Shown here in pieces: positions 25,203-32,783 of a stretch of DNA of 46,965 nt. The translations under genes and the position numbers were made by a program. Within the stretch, counting starts at the first letter, position 1. The number at the start of each line of letters is the position of its first letter. The notes below the pieces were generated by a model that worked only from the letters and a program-made list of their open reading frames with translations, was not told the origin of the DNA and searched no databases. Origin of the DNA: Mycobacterium sp. E183 (GTDB lineage Bacteria; Actinomycetota; Actinomycetes; Mycobacteriales; Mycobacteriaceae); assembly GCF_001667735.1 (NCBI RefSeq), contig NZ_LZJN01000207.1:1-46965 (forward strand), written 5' to 3'.

Positions 25203-25721
25203 ATGACCACCGTCGACAATCCCATTCCGCCGCAGGACTTGTCGGGGATCGTGGGATGCCGGTTCATTTACACCTACGCCAACGGCTGGCGCTACGAGAT
25301 GTATGTCAAGAACGACCGCACCATCGACTATCGAATCCATTCCGGCCATGTCGGCGGACGGTGGGTCAAGGGTCAGGACGTCGACCTGGTGCAGCTCGAC
25401 GACGACAGCTACAAGGTCTCCTGGACCGAGCCCACGGGCACGTCGGTGGCAGTCAACGTCATGCCCGGCAAGCGGCGAATCCATGGCGTGATCTTCTTCC
25501 CCCAGTGGATCCGCGAGCACGGCGAGCGCACGGTGTGTTTCCAGAACGAGCACCTCGACCAGATGCGCGCCTACCGTGATGAGGGACCGACTTACCCGAT
25601 ATTCACCGTGCCCGAATTCGCATACATCACCCTGTTCGAGCGTGTCGGTGCCGACGACGAATCGGTGATCGACGTGGCCCCCGACCAGCTTCCACCGGGT
25701 TGGGCCGACCGCACCAATTGA
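25203..25721 (+). CDS. padC: phenolic acid decarboxylase (PadC type)
   Basis: A 172-residue cytoplasmic enzyme that decarboxylates p-coumaric, ferulic or caffeic acid to vinyl phenols without a cofactor. It matches Bacillus PadC throughout: YTYANGWRYEMYVKND, DYRIHSG, GRWVKGQ, VSWTEPTGT, HGVIFFPQW and VPEFAYITLFE. The catalytic residues Tyr11, Tyr13, Arg41 and Glu64 of the B. subtilis enzyme correspond to Tyr23, Tyr25, Arg53 and Glu76 here. GGGAG before the start supports ATG 25203. No PadR regulator is adjacent. This enzyme is unusual in mycobacteria as far as I know and suggests contact with plant phenolics in soil. Confidence 0.9.
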   Translation: MTTVDNPIPPQDLSGIVGCRFIYTYANGWRYEMYVKNDRTIDYRIHSGHVGGRWVKGQDVDLVQLDDDSYKVSWTEPTGTSVAVNVMPGKRRIHGVIFFPQWIREHGERTVCFQNEHLDQMRAYRDEGPTYPIFTVPEFAYITLFERVGADDESVIDVAPDQLPPGWADRTN

Positions 25722-25759
25722 CGCCGAGATTTGTCGTACCCCCCTGCGATGATGAAGCC

Positions 25760-27001
25760 ATGTCTTCGATCGCCTCGCCTCCCGCGGAGGTGAAACCTGT
25801 TGACCGTCTTGAGGTGTTGTTCGACGAGCTGGCGGAGCTGGCCGGTCAGCGCAACGCGATCGACGGCCGCATCGTCGAGATCGTCGCGGAGATCGAGCGT
25901 GATGGGCTGTGCGCCATGACCGGCGCGCGCTCGGTGCCGGCGTTGGTGGCCTGGAAGCTGGGTTTGTCCTCGACCACCGCGCACACGATCGCCACCGTCG
26001 CGCGCCGGGTCGAGGAGTTCCCACGCTGTGCGCAGAGCATGCGGGAGGGCCGGCTGTCGCTGGATCAGGTCGGCGTCATCGCGGCCCTGGCGGGCGATGG
26101 ATCCGACGAGCACTACGCGGAGTTAGCCCGGGTCGCCACGGTCAACCAGCTGCGCACCGCGGTCAAGCTGGAACCGCGACCGGAACCCGACGCCCGGCCG
26201 CACGAGCAGCGCTCGATCACCAAGACCGCCTGCGACGAGTTCACTTGCTGGCGGATCAGACTTCCCCACCTGGACGCGGCGAAGTTCGACGCGGCGCTGG
26301 CGTCTCATCGTGACGCGCTGATCGCCGAATGGAAACACGACCGCGCCGAGGGTGCGTCAGACAGCGCGCCGCCCCTGCCTGGCACCGTCGAGGCGTTCAT
26401 GCGGCTGGTCGAGGCCGGATGGGATGCCGAGGCGGCCCGCCGTCCGCACGGGCAGCACACCACGGTGGTGGTGCACGTCGATGTCGAGCAGCGCGCCGCC
26501 GCGCTGCACATGGGTCCGCTGCTCACCGACGCCGAACGCCGATACGTGACGTGCGACGCCACCTGCGAGGTTTGGTTCGAACGGGACGGTGAGGTCATCG
26601 GCGCCGGGCGGGCGACCCGCCAAATCAACCGGCGGCTTCGCCGCGCACTCGAGCATCGCCACCCCACCTGCGCGGTTCCCGGCTGTGGCGCCACGCGCGG
26701 TCTGCACGCACACCACATCCGGCACTGGGAAGACGGCGGCCCAACGGAGCTGGCCAATCTGGTGCTGGTCTGCCCCTATCACCACCGGTTGCACCACCGG
26801 GGCGTCATCACGATCACCGGACCCGCCGACGACCTCGTCGTCGCCGACAGCTCGGGCCGACCGCTGAGTGCGGGATCGCTCGCCCGTGCGCCCGACCGTG
26901 CCCCGCCCGCCGTACCGCCGTGGTCCGGGCCCACCGGCGAGCGCGCCGACTGGTGGTGGTACCAACCCTTTCAGCCGCAGCCACCACCAAGCAACAACTA
27001 G
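25760..27001 (+). CDS. DUF222 / HNH endonuclease protein of the 13E12 family
   Basis: A 413-residue protein. DUF222 covers about residues 20-290 and the HNH nuclease lies near 305-360. The latter has zinc-type cysteines CAVPGCG, AHHIRHWEDGG, and LVCPYHHRLHH. A Pro- and Trp-rich tail follows. Mycobacterial 13E12 proteins belong to a repeated family, several members of which serve as prophage integration targets. I see no flanking inverted or direct repeats and no integrase, so this copy looks like a resident gene rather than an active element. Its cellular role is not established. Confidence 0.9.
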   Translation: MSSIASPPAEVKPVDRLEVLFDELAELAGQRNAIDGRIVEIVAEIERDGLCAMTGARSVPALVAWKLGLSSTTAHTIATVARRVEEFPRCAQSMREGRLSLDQVGVIAALAGDGSDEHYAELARVATVNQLRTAVKLEPRPEPDARPHEQRSITKTACDEFTCWRIRLPHLDAAKFDAALASHRDALIAEWKHDRAEGASDSAPPLPGTVEAFMRLVEAGWDAEAARRPHGQHTTVVVHVDVEQRAAALHMGPLLTDAERRYVTCDATCEVWFERDGEVIGAGRATRQINRRLRRALEHRHPTCAVPGCGATRGLHAHHIRHWEDGGPTELANLVLVCPYHHRLHHRGVITITGPADDLVVADSSGRPLSAGSLARAPDRAPPAVPPWSGPTGERADWWWYQPFQPQPPPSNN

Positions 27002-27088
27002 GTTGGTTGGCGAACAAATGGCGGCTGGCTGCGCGGCGCCGAAGCCCCACCGCCGGTTCGCCGAGAAGGTGACGGGCAAGCTCTTCAC

Positions 27089-27661
27089 ATGATCCGAATG
27101 GCAACGCCGGAGGATGCGGACGCGATCTCCGACATTTATGCGCCGTATGTGCGCGACTCCGCGATCTCCTTCGAAGCGGTGCCGCCGACGGCCGAAGAGA
27201 TGCGGTCGAGGATCAAGGCCACGCTGACCGACCTGCCCTGGCTGGTCATCGCCCATGCCGACGCCGTCAGGGGCTATGCCTACGCAAGTCCGCACGGCGA
27301 GCGGGCCGCCTACCGCTGGTCGGTCGACGTATCCGTTTACCTCGACGCGTCACTGCAACGGAAGGGCAACGGCCGCCGACTGTACGCAGCTTTGTTCAAT
27401 GTGCTTGCCGCTCAGGGGTACGTCAACGCCTACTCCGCCATCGTGCTGCCCAACCCGGCAAGTGTCGGCCTGCATGAGGCGGTGGGCTTCCGTCGCGTCG
27501 GCCTCTTCAATCGTGTGGGCTTCAAGAACGGAGCGTGGCGGGACATCGGCTGGTGGCATCGCCCGCTCGTCGATCCGTCCGCGCAGCCCGACGACCCGCG
27601 GCCGTGGTCGGACCTGCCGGCTCACACGCTCGAGGCCGCCCTCGCAGGGCACACTGGGTAA
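27089..27661 (+). CDS. GNAT N-acetyltransferase, phosphinothricin acetyltransferase-like
   Basis: A 190-residue acetyltransferase. MIRMATPEDADAISDIYAPYV starts the GNAT fold, the ISFEAVPPT motif is typical of Pat/Bar and YncA-type enzymes, and the acetyl-CoA loop is LQRKGNGRRLYAAL. These proteins acetylate small amines such as phosphinothricin, methionine sulfoximine or related amino acid analogues. It has no obvious partner; the next gene starts 43 bases later on the same strand. The 87-base gap upstream (27002-27088) holds no recognisable site. Confidence 0.87.
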   Translation: MIRMATPEDADAISDIYAPYVRDSAISFEAVPPTAEEMRSRIKATLTDLPWLVIAHADAVRGYAYASPHGERAAYRWSVDVSVYLDASLQRKGNGRRLYAALFNVLAAQGYVNAYSAIVLPNPASVGLHEAVGFRRVGLFNRVGFKNGAWRDIGWWHRPLVDPSAQPDDPRPWSDLPAHTLEAALAGHTG

Positions 27662-27704
27662 TGGTTTGGGAAGGTCTGCGCAACCGGCGAATCGAGGGGA
27701 GTCG

Positions 27705-28478
27705 ATGAGCGACAAGTCCGGAGGGCCCGCGCGCCCGCTGATCGCGTTCACCACCGCGGACAACGCGCCGCCAATCGCGCCCGCGCCCATCAGCCGGCCG
27801 TGGATGTCGCACCTACGCAATGGTTGGCCTAACCGGTGCCTACCGATCCTGATCGCGAACCAGAGTGGCTGGGAGCTGCGCAACCCGTGCGCATTCACCG
27901 CGACCTGGATGGGCGGCGACGACAGCATGGGGGTCATCATCGCGCCCGACCGGCGCGACCCGGGTCAGCTGTTGCCGTTCAGCCACTTCGGTCACGGCAT
28001 CCTGACCTGGCACCTGCCGATGCTGTTCCGCACCCCGCCCGGTTACAACCTGTTGGTCCGCGGGCCGGCGAACTATCCGAAGGACGCGGTGTCACCGTTG
28101 GAGGGCATCGTCGAGACCGACTGGGCCACATCGAGTTTCAGCATGAGCTGGCAGATGACCCGCAAGATGATGCCGGTGCGGTTCGAGGTCGACGAGCCGA
28201 TCTGCATGATCGTCCCGCAGCGCCGGGCCGAGCTGGAGGAGTTCGCGCCGGAAATCAGGCCGATCGACTCCGACGAGGAAGTGCGCCGTAAACACGAGTT
28301 CTTCCTGCGTTCACGCAACGAGCTGGGTCAGGCGCAGGCGGCGACCAACACCGAACTGGGCGAAAAGGTGCCGTGGCAGGGCGACTACACCCGCGGCAAG
28401 CACGCCGACGGCGAACCCGGGGCGCCCGACCACCAAACGCGCGTCCACCTCCGCCCGTTCGTCGACACGCGGCGATAG
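27705..28478 (+). CDS. conserved protein of unknown function (DUF6065-like)
   Basis: A 257-residue soluble protein with no signal peptide or membrane helix. Blocks such as APISRPWMSHLRNGWPNRCLP and LPFSHFGHGILTWHLP resemble a family I recall as DUF6065; the name is uncertain. A conserved-looking MTRKMMPVRFEVDEPICMIVP segment lies in the C-terminal half. The start is supported by AGGGGAG at 27696-27702. It ends 4 bases before the convergent monooxygenase stop, so antisense read-through is likely unless transcription stops abruptly. No function can be assigned. Confidence 0.75.
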   Translation: MSDKSGGPARPLIAFTTADNAPPIAPAPISRPWMSHLRNGWPNRCLPILIANQSGWELRNPCAFTATWMGGDDSMGVIIAPDRRDPGQLLPFSHFGHGILTWHLPMLFRTPPGYNLLVRGPANYPKDAVSPLEGIVETDWATSSFSMSWQMTRKMMPVRFEVDEPICMIVPQRRAELEEFAPEIRPIDSDEEVRRKHEFFLRSRNELGQAQAATNTELGEKVPWQGDYTRGKHADGEPGAPDHQTRVHLRPFVDTRR

Positions 28479-28482
28479 GCCA

Positions 28483-29922
28483 TCACCCCGCGCGTACCGC
28501 GGCCGGCCCAGGGATCCGGGCCGGCGCCTGGGCCGACGGCCCCGCCCAGCCGATGTACCCGTCTGGGCGCACCAGCACGGCCGGCCCGCGGTCGGTCCGC
28601 TCGGCCTGCAGCATCCCGGGCGCCTCGACCGGTGGGGCACCGCGTTCGCGCACCAACACGAAGCCGCCGGTGCGCTGCAATTCGGTCAACCGTCCCTCGA
28701 CGAGGGGGATCTGGGTGGCGCGGGTGCCGACCAGGCCGTGCCGGCCGTAGCGCAGCGTCGTGCCGGCGAAACTGCCCGCCACCCTGTCCCGAACCGACGG
28801 AATCCGAAGCAGCCTGGGCGCCAACAGGTTCCGCAACCATCGGGCGCCGCGCGGATGGAGAGTCGCGGCACGGGCCATCAGTCCGGACTGCAACACCACG
28901 CGCTTGCCGATCGGGTGGCGTTCGGTGTGGTAGCTGTCCAGCAGCGCCTCGTCGGCGCCGCCGAGCGCCGCGTCGAGCTTCCAGGCCAGGTTGGCGGCGT
29001 CCTGAATGCCGGTGTTCATGCCCTGACCGCCCATCGGGGAGTGCACGTGCGCGGCGTCGCCGGCCAAGAACACCCGCCCATGCCGGTACCGCTCGACTTG
29101 CCTTTCGTCGCAATGGAACCGGGACTTCCAGCCCACCTCGACGACGCCGTGGTCGGTGCCCATGCCGCGGGCGAGCACGTCGACGATCTCGGCGTCGGAG
29201 ACCGGTTCGCCGTCGGGTACTTGATGCGCGCGGTCCCAGACCATGGCGCGATACCAGGAACCGCCCGCTCGGTCGTAGGGAGCCAGGAAGGCCAGGAGGT
29301 CGCCGGGGGCGGCGACCGTGAGGCCGCCACCGGCGGGCCCGTGCGCCAGCCTGACGTCTGCCAGCACGATCGACGTCAGCACCGTCTTACCGGGGAATGC
29401 GGCGCCCACCAGCCGCCGCACGGTGCTGTGCGCGCCGTCGGCGCCGATCACGTACCGCGCCCGCCACGTCAGCCGGTGGGCCGGATCGTCGTCGTCCTTG
29501 GGGCGGGCGGTGACGGTCACGGAGTCGGAGTCCTGGCGGAGCGCGACCACCTCGATGCCGCGCCGGATCTCGGCACCCTCGGCCACCGCGTAGCGACGCA
29601 GCGCCGCATCGACGTTGGTCTGCGGGGTGATCAACACGAACGGATAGGGGGAGTCGAGGTGGGTCAGGTCGATCTGCGCGCCGGCGAACAGTCGCACGCC
29701 CGGTGCGCGGTGCCCGCGCGCCAACAGGTCGTCGGCCAGGCCGCGCGCGTCGAGCACTTCCAGCGTGCGCGCCATGGTGGCGAACGCGCGGCTCGCCGGG
29801 TTCTCCGTGGGCCAGCGGTCCAACACGGTGACCGACCGCCCGGCGCGGGCCAGGTCGCCCGCGGCGGTCAGGCCGGTGGGGCCGGCCCCCACCACCAGGA
29901 CGTCGACTTCGTGGGTCGTCAT
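28483..29922 (-). CDS. FAD-dependent aromatic-type monooxygenase
   Basis: A 479-residue flavoprotein hydroxylase of the PheA/TfdB/RdmE class. The FAD dinucleotide motif is VVGAGPTGLTAAGDLARAG, the NAD(P)H/FAD motif is VIGADGAHSTVR, and the second FAD motif is GRVFLAGDAAHVHSPMGGQG (written here as GDAAHVHSP and MGGQGMNTG). It would hydroxylate a phenolic or polyketide ring using NAD(P)H and O2. The ATG overlaps the stop of the upstream small gene (29919-29922). The pair is driven by the promoter at 30371-30400 and repressed by the divergent TetR protein. Confidence 0.88.
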   Translation of the reverse strand: MTTHEVDVLVVGAGPTGLTAAGDLARAGRSVTVLDRWPTENPASRAFATMARTLEVLDARGLADDLLARGHRAPGVRLFAGAQIDLTHLDSPYPFVLITPQTNVDAALRRYAVAEGAEIRRGIEVVALRQDSDSVTVTARPKDDDDPAHRLTWRARYVIGADGAHSTVRRLVGAAFPGKTVLTSIVLADVRLAHGPAGGGLTVAAPGDLLAFLAPYDRAGGSWYRAMVWDRAHQVPDGEPVSDAEIVDVLARGMGTDHGVVEVGWKSRFHCDERQVERYRHGRVFLAGDAAHVHSPMGGQGMNTGIQDAANLAWKLDAALGGADEALLDSYHTERHPIGKRVVLQSGLMARAATLHPRGARWLRNLLAPRLLRIPSVRDRVAGSFAGTTLRYGRHGLVGTRATQIPLVEGRLTELQRTGGFVLVRERGAPPVEAPGMLQAERTDRGPAVLVRPDGYIGWAGPSAQAPARIPGPAAVRAG

Positions 29923-30326
29923 CGCGCCGCCCCCTCGGGCTGCGGGTACCAGCGGCGGATGTCGCCGGGCGTGGACTGCGCTGCGCGGTTGAAGACGAAT
30001 CGGCAGCCGGGTTGGGTCGCGTGCGCCGCGTTGACGATCGACTCGAACAGCAGCGTGTTGTCGGCTACCAACCGGATCCCGGCCCCGATCAACACCGCGT
30101 CGTAGCGCTTGGCCTGAAGCCACCGGCGGGCCTTGTCGGCGCCGGCCGTGCCGAAGTCGATCAGACAGTTGTCGACCTCGTAGCCGGCGGCACGCAACGC
30201 CGCGACGTTGTCGTCGTTGGCCGTCCGCAACACTTCCCTCGAGAGGCCCGCGAACTGCGCGAAATCCGGCGACGAGCAGTCGACCACGTCGGGATCGAGC
30301 CCGATCTGGATGACGGACACGGTCAT
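29919..30326 (-). CDS. conserved 135-residue protein, partner of the monooxygenase
   Basis: A small soluble alpha/beta protein starting MTVSVIQIGLDPDVVD. Alternating hydrophobic strands (VSVIQIG, YDAVLIGAG, CRFVFN) and helices suggest a flavodoxin-like or receiver-like Rossmann fold. No phosphorylation or cofactor motif is evident. The start is supported by GGGGAGG about 8 bases upstream; the frame is open to 30416 but that would cover the operator. It is coupled by a four-base overlap to the monooxygenase, so the two probably act together. Function unknown. Confidence 0.75.
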   Translation of the reverse strand: MTVSVIQIGLDPDVVDCSSPDFAQFAGLSREVLRTANDDNVAALRAAGYEVDNCLIDFGTAGADKARRWLQAKRYDAVLIGAGIRLVADNTLLFESIVNAAHATQPGCRFVFNRAAQSTPGDIRRWYPQPEGAAR

Positions 30327-30344
30327 GAGTAGGACCTCCCCGGA

Positions 30345-30372
30345 GTTGAGTTCAACAGTTGTTGAACTCAAC
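30345..30372. promoter_or_regulatory. TetR operator 1, 28-bp palindrome
   Basis: GTTGAGTTCAAC (30345-30356), AGTT, GTTGAACTCAAC (30361-30372) is a perfect 12-bp inverted repeat. It covers the predicted transcription start of the monooxygenase operon. Its core TCAACAGTTGTTGA recurs exactly in operator 2, 45 bases away. Confidence 0.8.
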
Positions 30373-30400
30373 GGTAGGCCCGGGATGCTGGCTGTGTCAA
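30371..30400 (-). promoter_or_regulatory. promoter of the monooxygenase operon
   Basis: On the minus strand a perfect -35 TTGACA (30395-30400) is followed after 18 bases by TACCGT (30371-30376), a TANNNT -10. Transcription would start inside operator 1, about 40 bases before the ATG at 30326. Confidence 0.65.
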
Positions 30401-30417
30401 CAGTTGTTGAATACAAT
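30396..30417 (+). promoter_or_regulatory. TetR operator 2 and -10 of tetR
   Basis: Operator 2 (30397-30410) repeats the 14-base core TCAACAGTTGTTGA. It overlaps the -35 of the opposite promoter and abuts TACAAT (30412-30417), a near-consensus -10 placed 7 bases before the tetR ATG. The tetR message is therefore probably leaderless and self-repressed. Confidence 0.7.
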
Positions 30418-30424
30418 CGGGACC

Positions 30425-30997
30425 ATGCCCGCGAAGACGCGCGACGGGAAGGTCACCCGCGAAACCATCCTGCGCGCCGCGCGCGCCCAGTTCTCCACGC
30501 ACGGCTTCGAGCGCACCACCATCCGCTCGATCGCGTCGGAGGCCGGCGTGGACCCCGCGCTGGTCATGCACTACTTCGGCAGCAAGGCCGATCTGTTCGC
30601 CGCCGTGTCGCGGCTCGAGGTCAAGTTTCCCGACCTGTCCGGTGTCGCGCCCGAGCGCCTCGCGGACGTGCTGGTTCCCCTGTTCGTCCAGGTTTGGGAC
30701 CCGCACGGCTCCTTCCTGCCGCTGCTGCGCGCGGCCGCCACCAATCGCACGGCCGCCGACACCCTGCTGGCCGTGTTCGTCGAGCAGGTCGCCCCGGCGC
30801 TGGCCAGCGTCACCCCCGACCGCGCCGCCGAGCGGGCCGCGCTGGTGGGCTCACAGGTGCTCGGAATCGCGATGGCGCGCTACGTCGTCGGGGTGCCGGC
30901 CCTGGCCGAGCTGGACGACGCGGCGCTGACCGAATGGGTACGCCCGGTGCTCGCCCGCTACCTGACGGGCCCGGCGCCCCCGGCTTCCCCGGCCTAG
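30425..30997 (+). CDS. TetR-family repressor
   Basis: A 190-residue regulator. The N-terminal HTH (ETILRAARAQFSTHGFERTT, SIASEAGVDPALVMHYFGSK) is canonical TetR and the rest is the ligand-binding helical domain (TetR C-terminal domain class with PALASVTPDRAAERAALVGSQ). It is divergent from the monooxygenase operon across two copies of the same operator, and almost certainly represses both directions until a substrate-like ligand binds. It sits before the Rv1558-like gene with a 9-base gap. In M. tuberculosis a TetR-like gene, Rv1556, lies at a comparable position; orthology is not shown. Confidence 0.9.
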   Translation: MPAKTRDGKVTRETILRAARAQFSTHGFERTTIRSIASEAGVDPALVMHYFGSKADLFAAVSRLEVKFPDLSGVAPERLADVLVPLFVQVWDPHGSFLPLLRAAATNRTAADTLLAVFVEQVAPALASVTPDRAAERAALVGSQVLGIAMARYVVGVPALAELDDAALTEWVRPVLARYLTGPAPPASPA

Positions 30998-31000
30998 AGT
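30995..31000 (+). promoter_or_regulatory. -10 element of the F420 reductase gene
   Basis: TAGAGT, which includes the tetR stop codon, ends 6 bases before ATG 31007. This is the leaderless spacing, although the intervening TTGGGG could also act as a weak ribosome site for read-through from tetR. Confidence 0.4.
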
Positions 31001-31006
31001 TGGGGC

Positions 31007-31444
31007 ATGCCACTTTCTGGGGAATACGCGCCGAGCCCATGGGATTGGTCCCGCGAACAGGCCGAGAAATACGAGCAGTCCGGCGGGACCGAGGCCACCG
31101 ACATGAAGGGCAAGCCCATCATCGTGCTGACCACGGTCGGGGCGAAGACGGGCAAGCTTCGGAAGACCCCGCTGATGCGGGTCGAGCACGACGGCGAGTA
31201 CGCGATCGTCGCGTCGCTGGGCGGCGCCCCCAAGCACCCCGTCTGGTACCACAACGTCGTCAAGAACCCCCGGGTCGAGCTGCAGGACGGCGGCACCACC
31301 CGCGAGTACGACGCGCGTGAGGTGTTCGGCGACGAGAAGGCGGTTTGGTGGGAGCGCGCCGTCGAGGCCTGGCCCGACTACGCCGAATATCAGAAGAAAA
31401 CCGACCGCCAGATCCCGGTGTTCGTGCTCACCCCCGTCGGCTGA
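31007..31444 (+). CDS. deazaflavin (F420)-dependent nitroreductase-family protein, Rv1558-like
   Basis: A 145-residue Ddn-type split-barrel protein. It has the family blocks LTTVGAKTGKLRKTPLMRVEHDGEY, split here as LTTVGAKTGKLRKTP and LMRVEHDGEY, then VASLGGAPKHPVWYHN and PRVELQDGG. The Lys/Arg-rich loop binds the F420 phosphate, and WYHN is characteristic. Members reduce quinones or activate nitroimidazoles; M. tuberculosis Rv1558 is a close relative of Ddn. It sits before ilvA as in M. tuberculosis. Confidence 0.92.
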   Translation: MPLSGEYAPSPWDWSREQAEKYEQSGGTEATDMKGKPIIVLTTVGAKTGKLRKTPLMRVEHDGEYAIVASLGGAPKHPVWYHNVVKNPRVELQDGGTTREYDAREVFGDEKAVWWERAVEAWPDYAEYQKKTDRQIPVFVLTPVG

Positions 31445-31482
31445 ATTCCTGTGTTGACCGGCTGGCATGGCACCATTGACCA

Positions 31483-32766
31483 GTGTCCGCCGAACTGAGC
31501 CAGCACCCGCACGTGCCGTACGTTTGCGGGTCTGACATCGACACCGCGGCGAAGCGGATCGCCGCGGTGGTCACGCCGACCCCGCTGCAATACAGCGACC
31601 GGTTGTCGGCGATCACCGGCGCGCAGGTCTACCTCAAGCGGGAAGACCTGCAGGTGGTGCGCTCCTACAAGCTGCGCGGGGCCTACAACCTGCTAGTGCA
31701 GCTGTCCGACGAGGAGCTGGCCGCGGGGGTCGTGTGCTCGTCGGCCGGCAACCACGCGCAGGGCTTCGCCTACGCGTGCCGGACGCTGGGGGTGCACGGG
31801 CGCGTCTACGTGCCCGCCAAGACGCCGCAGCAGAAGCGCGACCGGATCCGCTACCACGGCGGGGAGTTCATCGAACTGATCGTCGGCGGCACGACGTACG
31901 ACCTGGCCGCCGAGGCCGCGTTGGCCGACGTCGAACGCACCGGCGCCACGCTGGTGCCCCCGTACGACGACCTGCGCACCATCGCCGGTCAGGGCACCAT
32001 CGCCGTCGAGCTGCTCGAGCAGCTCGACGAGGAGCCGAACCTGGTCGTGGTTCCCGTCGGCGGTGGCGGTTGCATCGCCGGCATCACCACGTACCTGGCG
32101 GAGCGGACGACGAACACATCGGTGCTGGGCGTCGAGCCGGCCGGGGCCGCCGCGATGATGGCCGCGCTGGCCGCCGGCGAGCCGGTGACGCTGGATCACG
32201 TCGACCAGTTCGTCGACGGCGCCGCGGTGCGCCGCGCGGGGACGCTGACCTACGCCGCGCTGGCGGCCGCCGGTGACATGGTGTCGATCACCACGATCGA
32301 CGAGGGCGCGGTGTGCACCGCGATGCTGGACCTGTATCAGAACGAGGGCATCATCGCCGAGCCCGCGGGCGCGCTCTCGGTCGCGGGACTGCTGGAGGCG
32401 GACGTCGAACCGGGCTCGAGCGTGGTGTGCCTCATCTCCGGCGGCAACAACGACGTCTCACGCTACGGCGAGGTGCTCGAGCGGTCGCTGGTCCACCTCG
32501 GCCTCAAGCACTACTTCCTGGTGGACTTCCCGCAGGAGCCGGGCGCGCTGCGCCGGTTCCTGGACGAAGTGCTGGGCCCCGACGACGACATCACGCTCTT
32601 CGAGTACATCAAGCGCAACAACCGCGAGACCGGCGAGGCGCTGGTGGGCATCCAGCTGGCCTCGTCAGCCGACCTGGACGGCCTGCTCGCGCGGATGCGG
32701 GCGACGGAGCTGCACGTCGAACGCCTCGAGCCGGGTTCGCCGGCTTACCGCTACCTGTTGTTCTAG
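31483..32766 (+). CDS. ilvA: threonine dehydratase (biosynthetic type, short form)
   Basis: A 427-residue PLP enzyme that deaminates threonine to 2-oxobutanoate, the first step to isoleucine. PLP binds Lys63 in VRSYKLRGAYN. The phosphate-binding glycine loop is PVGGGGCIAG, and SSAGNHAQGFAYA is the Ser/Asn motif near the cofactor. A single short ACT-like regulatory region follows about residue 340 (HYFLVDFPQEPGALRRFL), as in M. tuberculosis and Corynebacterium IlvA; E. coli IlvA has two. The start is GTG 31483 with no strong ribosome site. Confidence 0.94.
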   Translation: MSAELSQHPHVPYVCGSDIDTAAKRIAAVVTPTPLQYSDRLSAITGAQVYLKREDLQVVRSYKLRGAYNLLVQLSDEELAAGVVCSSAGNHAQGFAYACRTLGVHGRVYVPAKTPQQKRDRIRYHGGEFIELIVGGTTYDLAAEAALADVERTGATLVPPYDDLRTIAGQGTIAVELLEQLDEEPNLVVVPVGGGGCIAGITTYLAERTTNTSVLGVEPAGAAAMMAALAAGEPVTLDHVDQFVDGAAVRRAGTLTYAALAAAGDMVSITTIDEGAVCTAMLDLYQNEGIIAEPAGALSVAGLLEADVEPGSSVVCLISGGNNDVSRYGEVLERSLVHLGLKHYFLVDFPQEPGALRRFLDEVLGPDDDITLFEYIKRNNRETGEALVGIQLASSADLDGLLARMRATELHVERLEPGSPAYRYLLF

Positions 32767-32783
32767 GGCCCGGGCCGCGCTGC

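Noticed and set aside
25760..27001. Mobile element carrying the DUF222-HNH gene
   Set aside because: No flanking repeats, integrase or transposase are visible, and the 13E12 family is common as resident genes.
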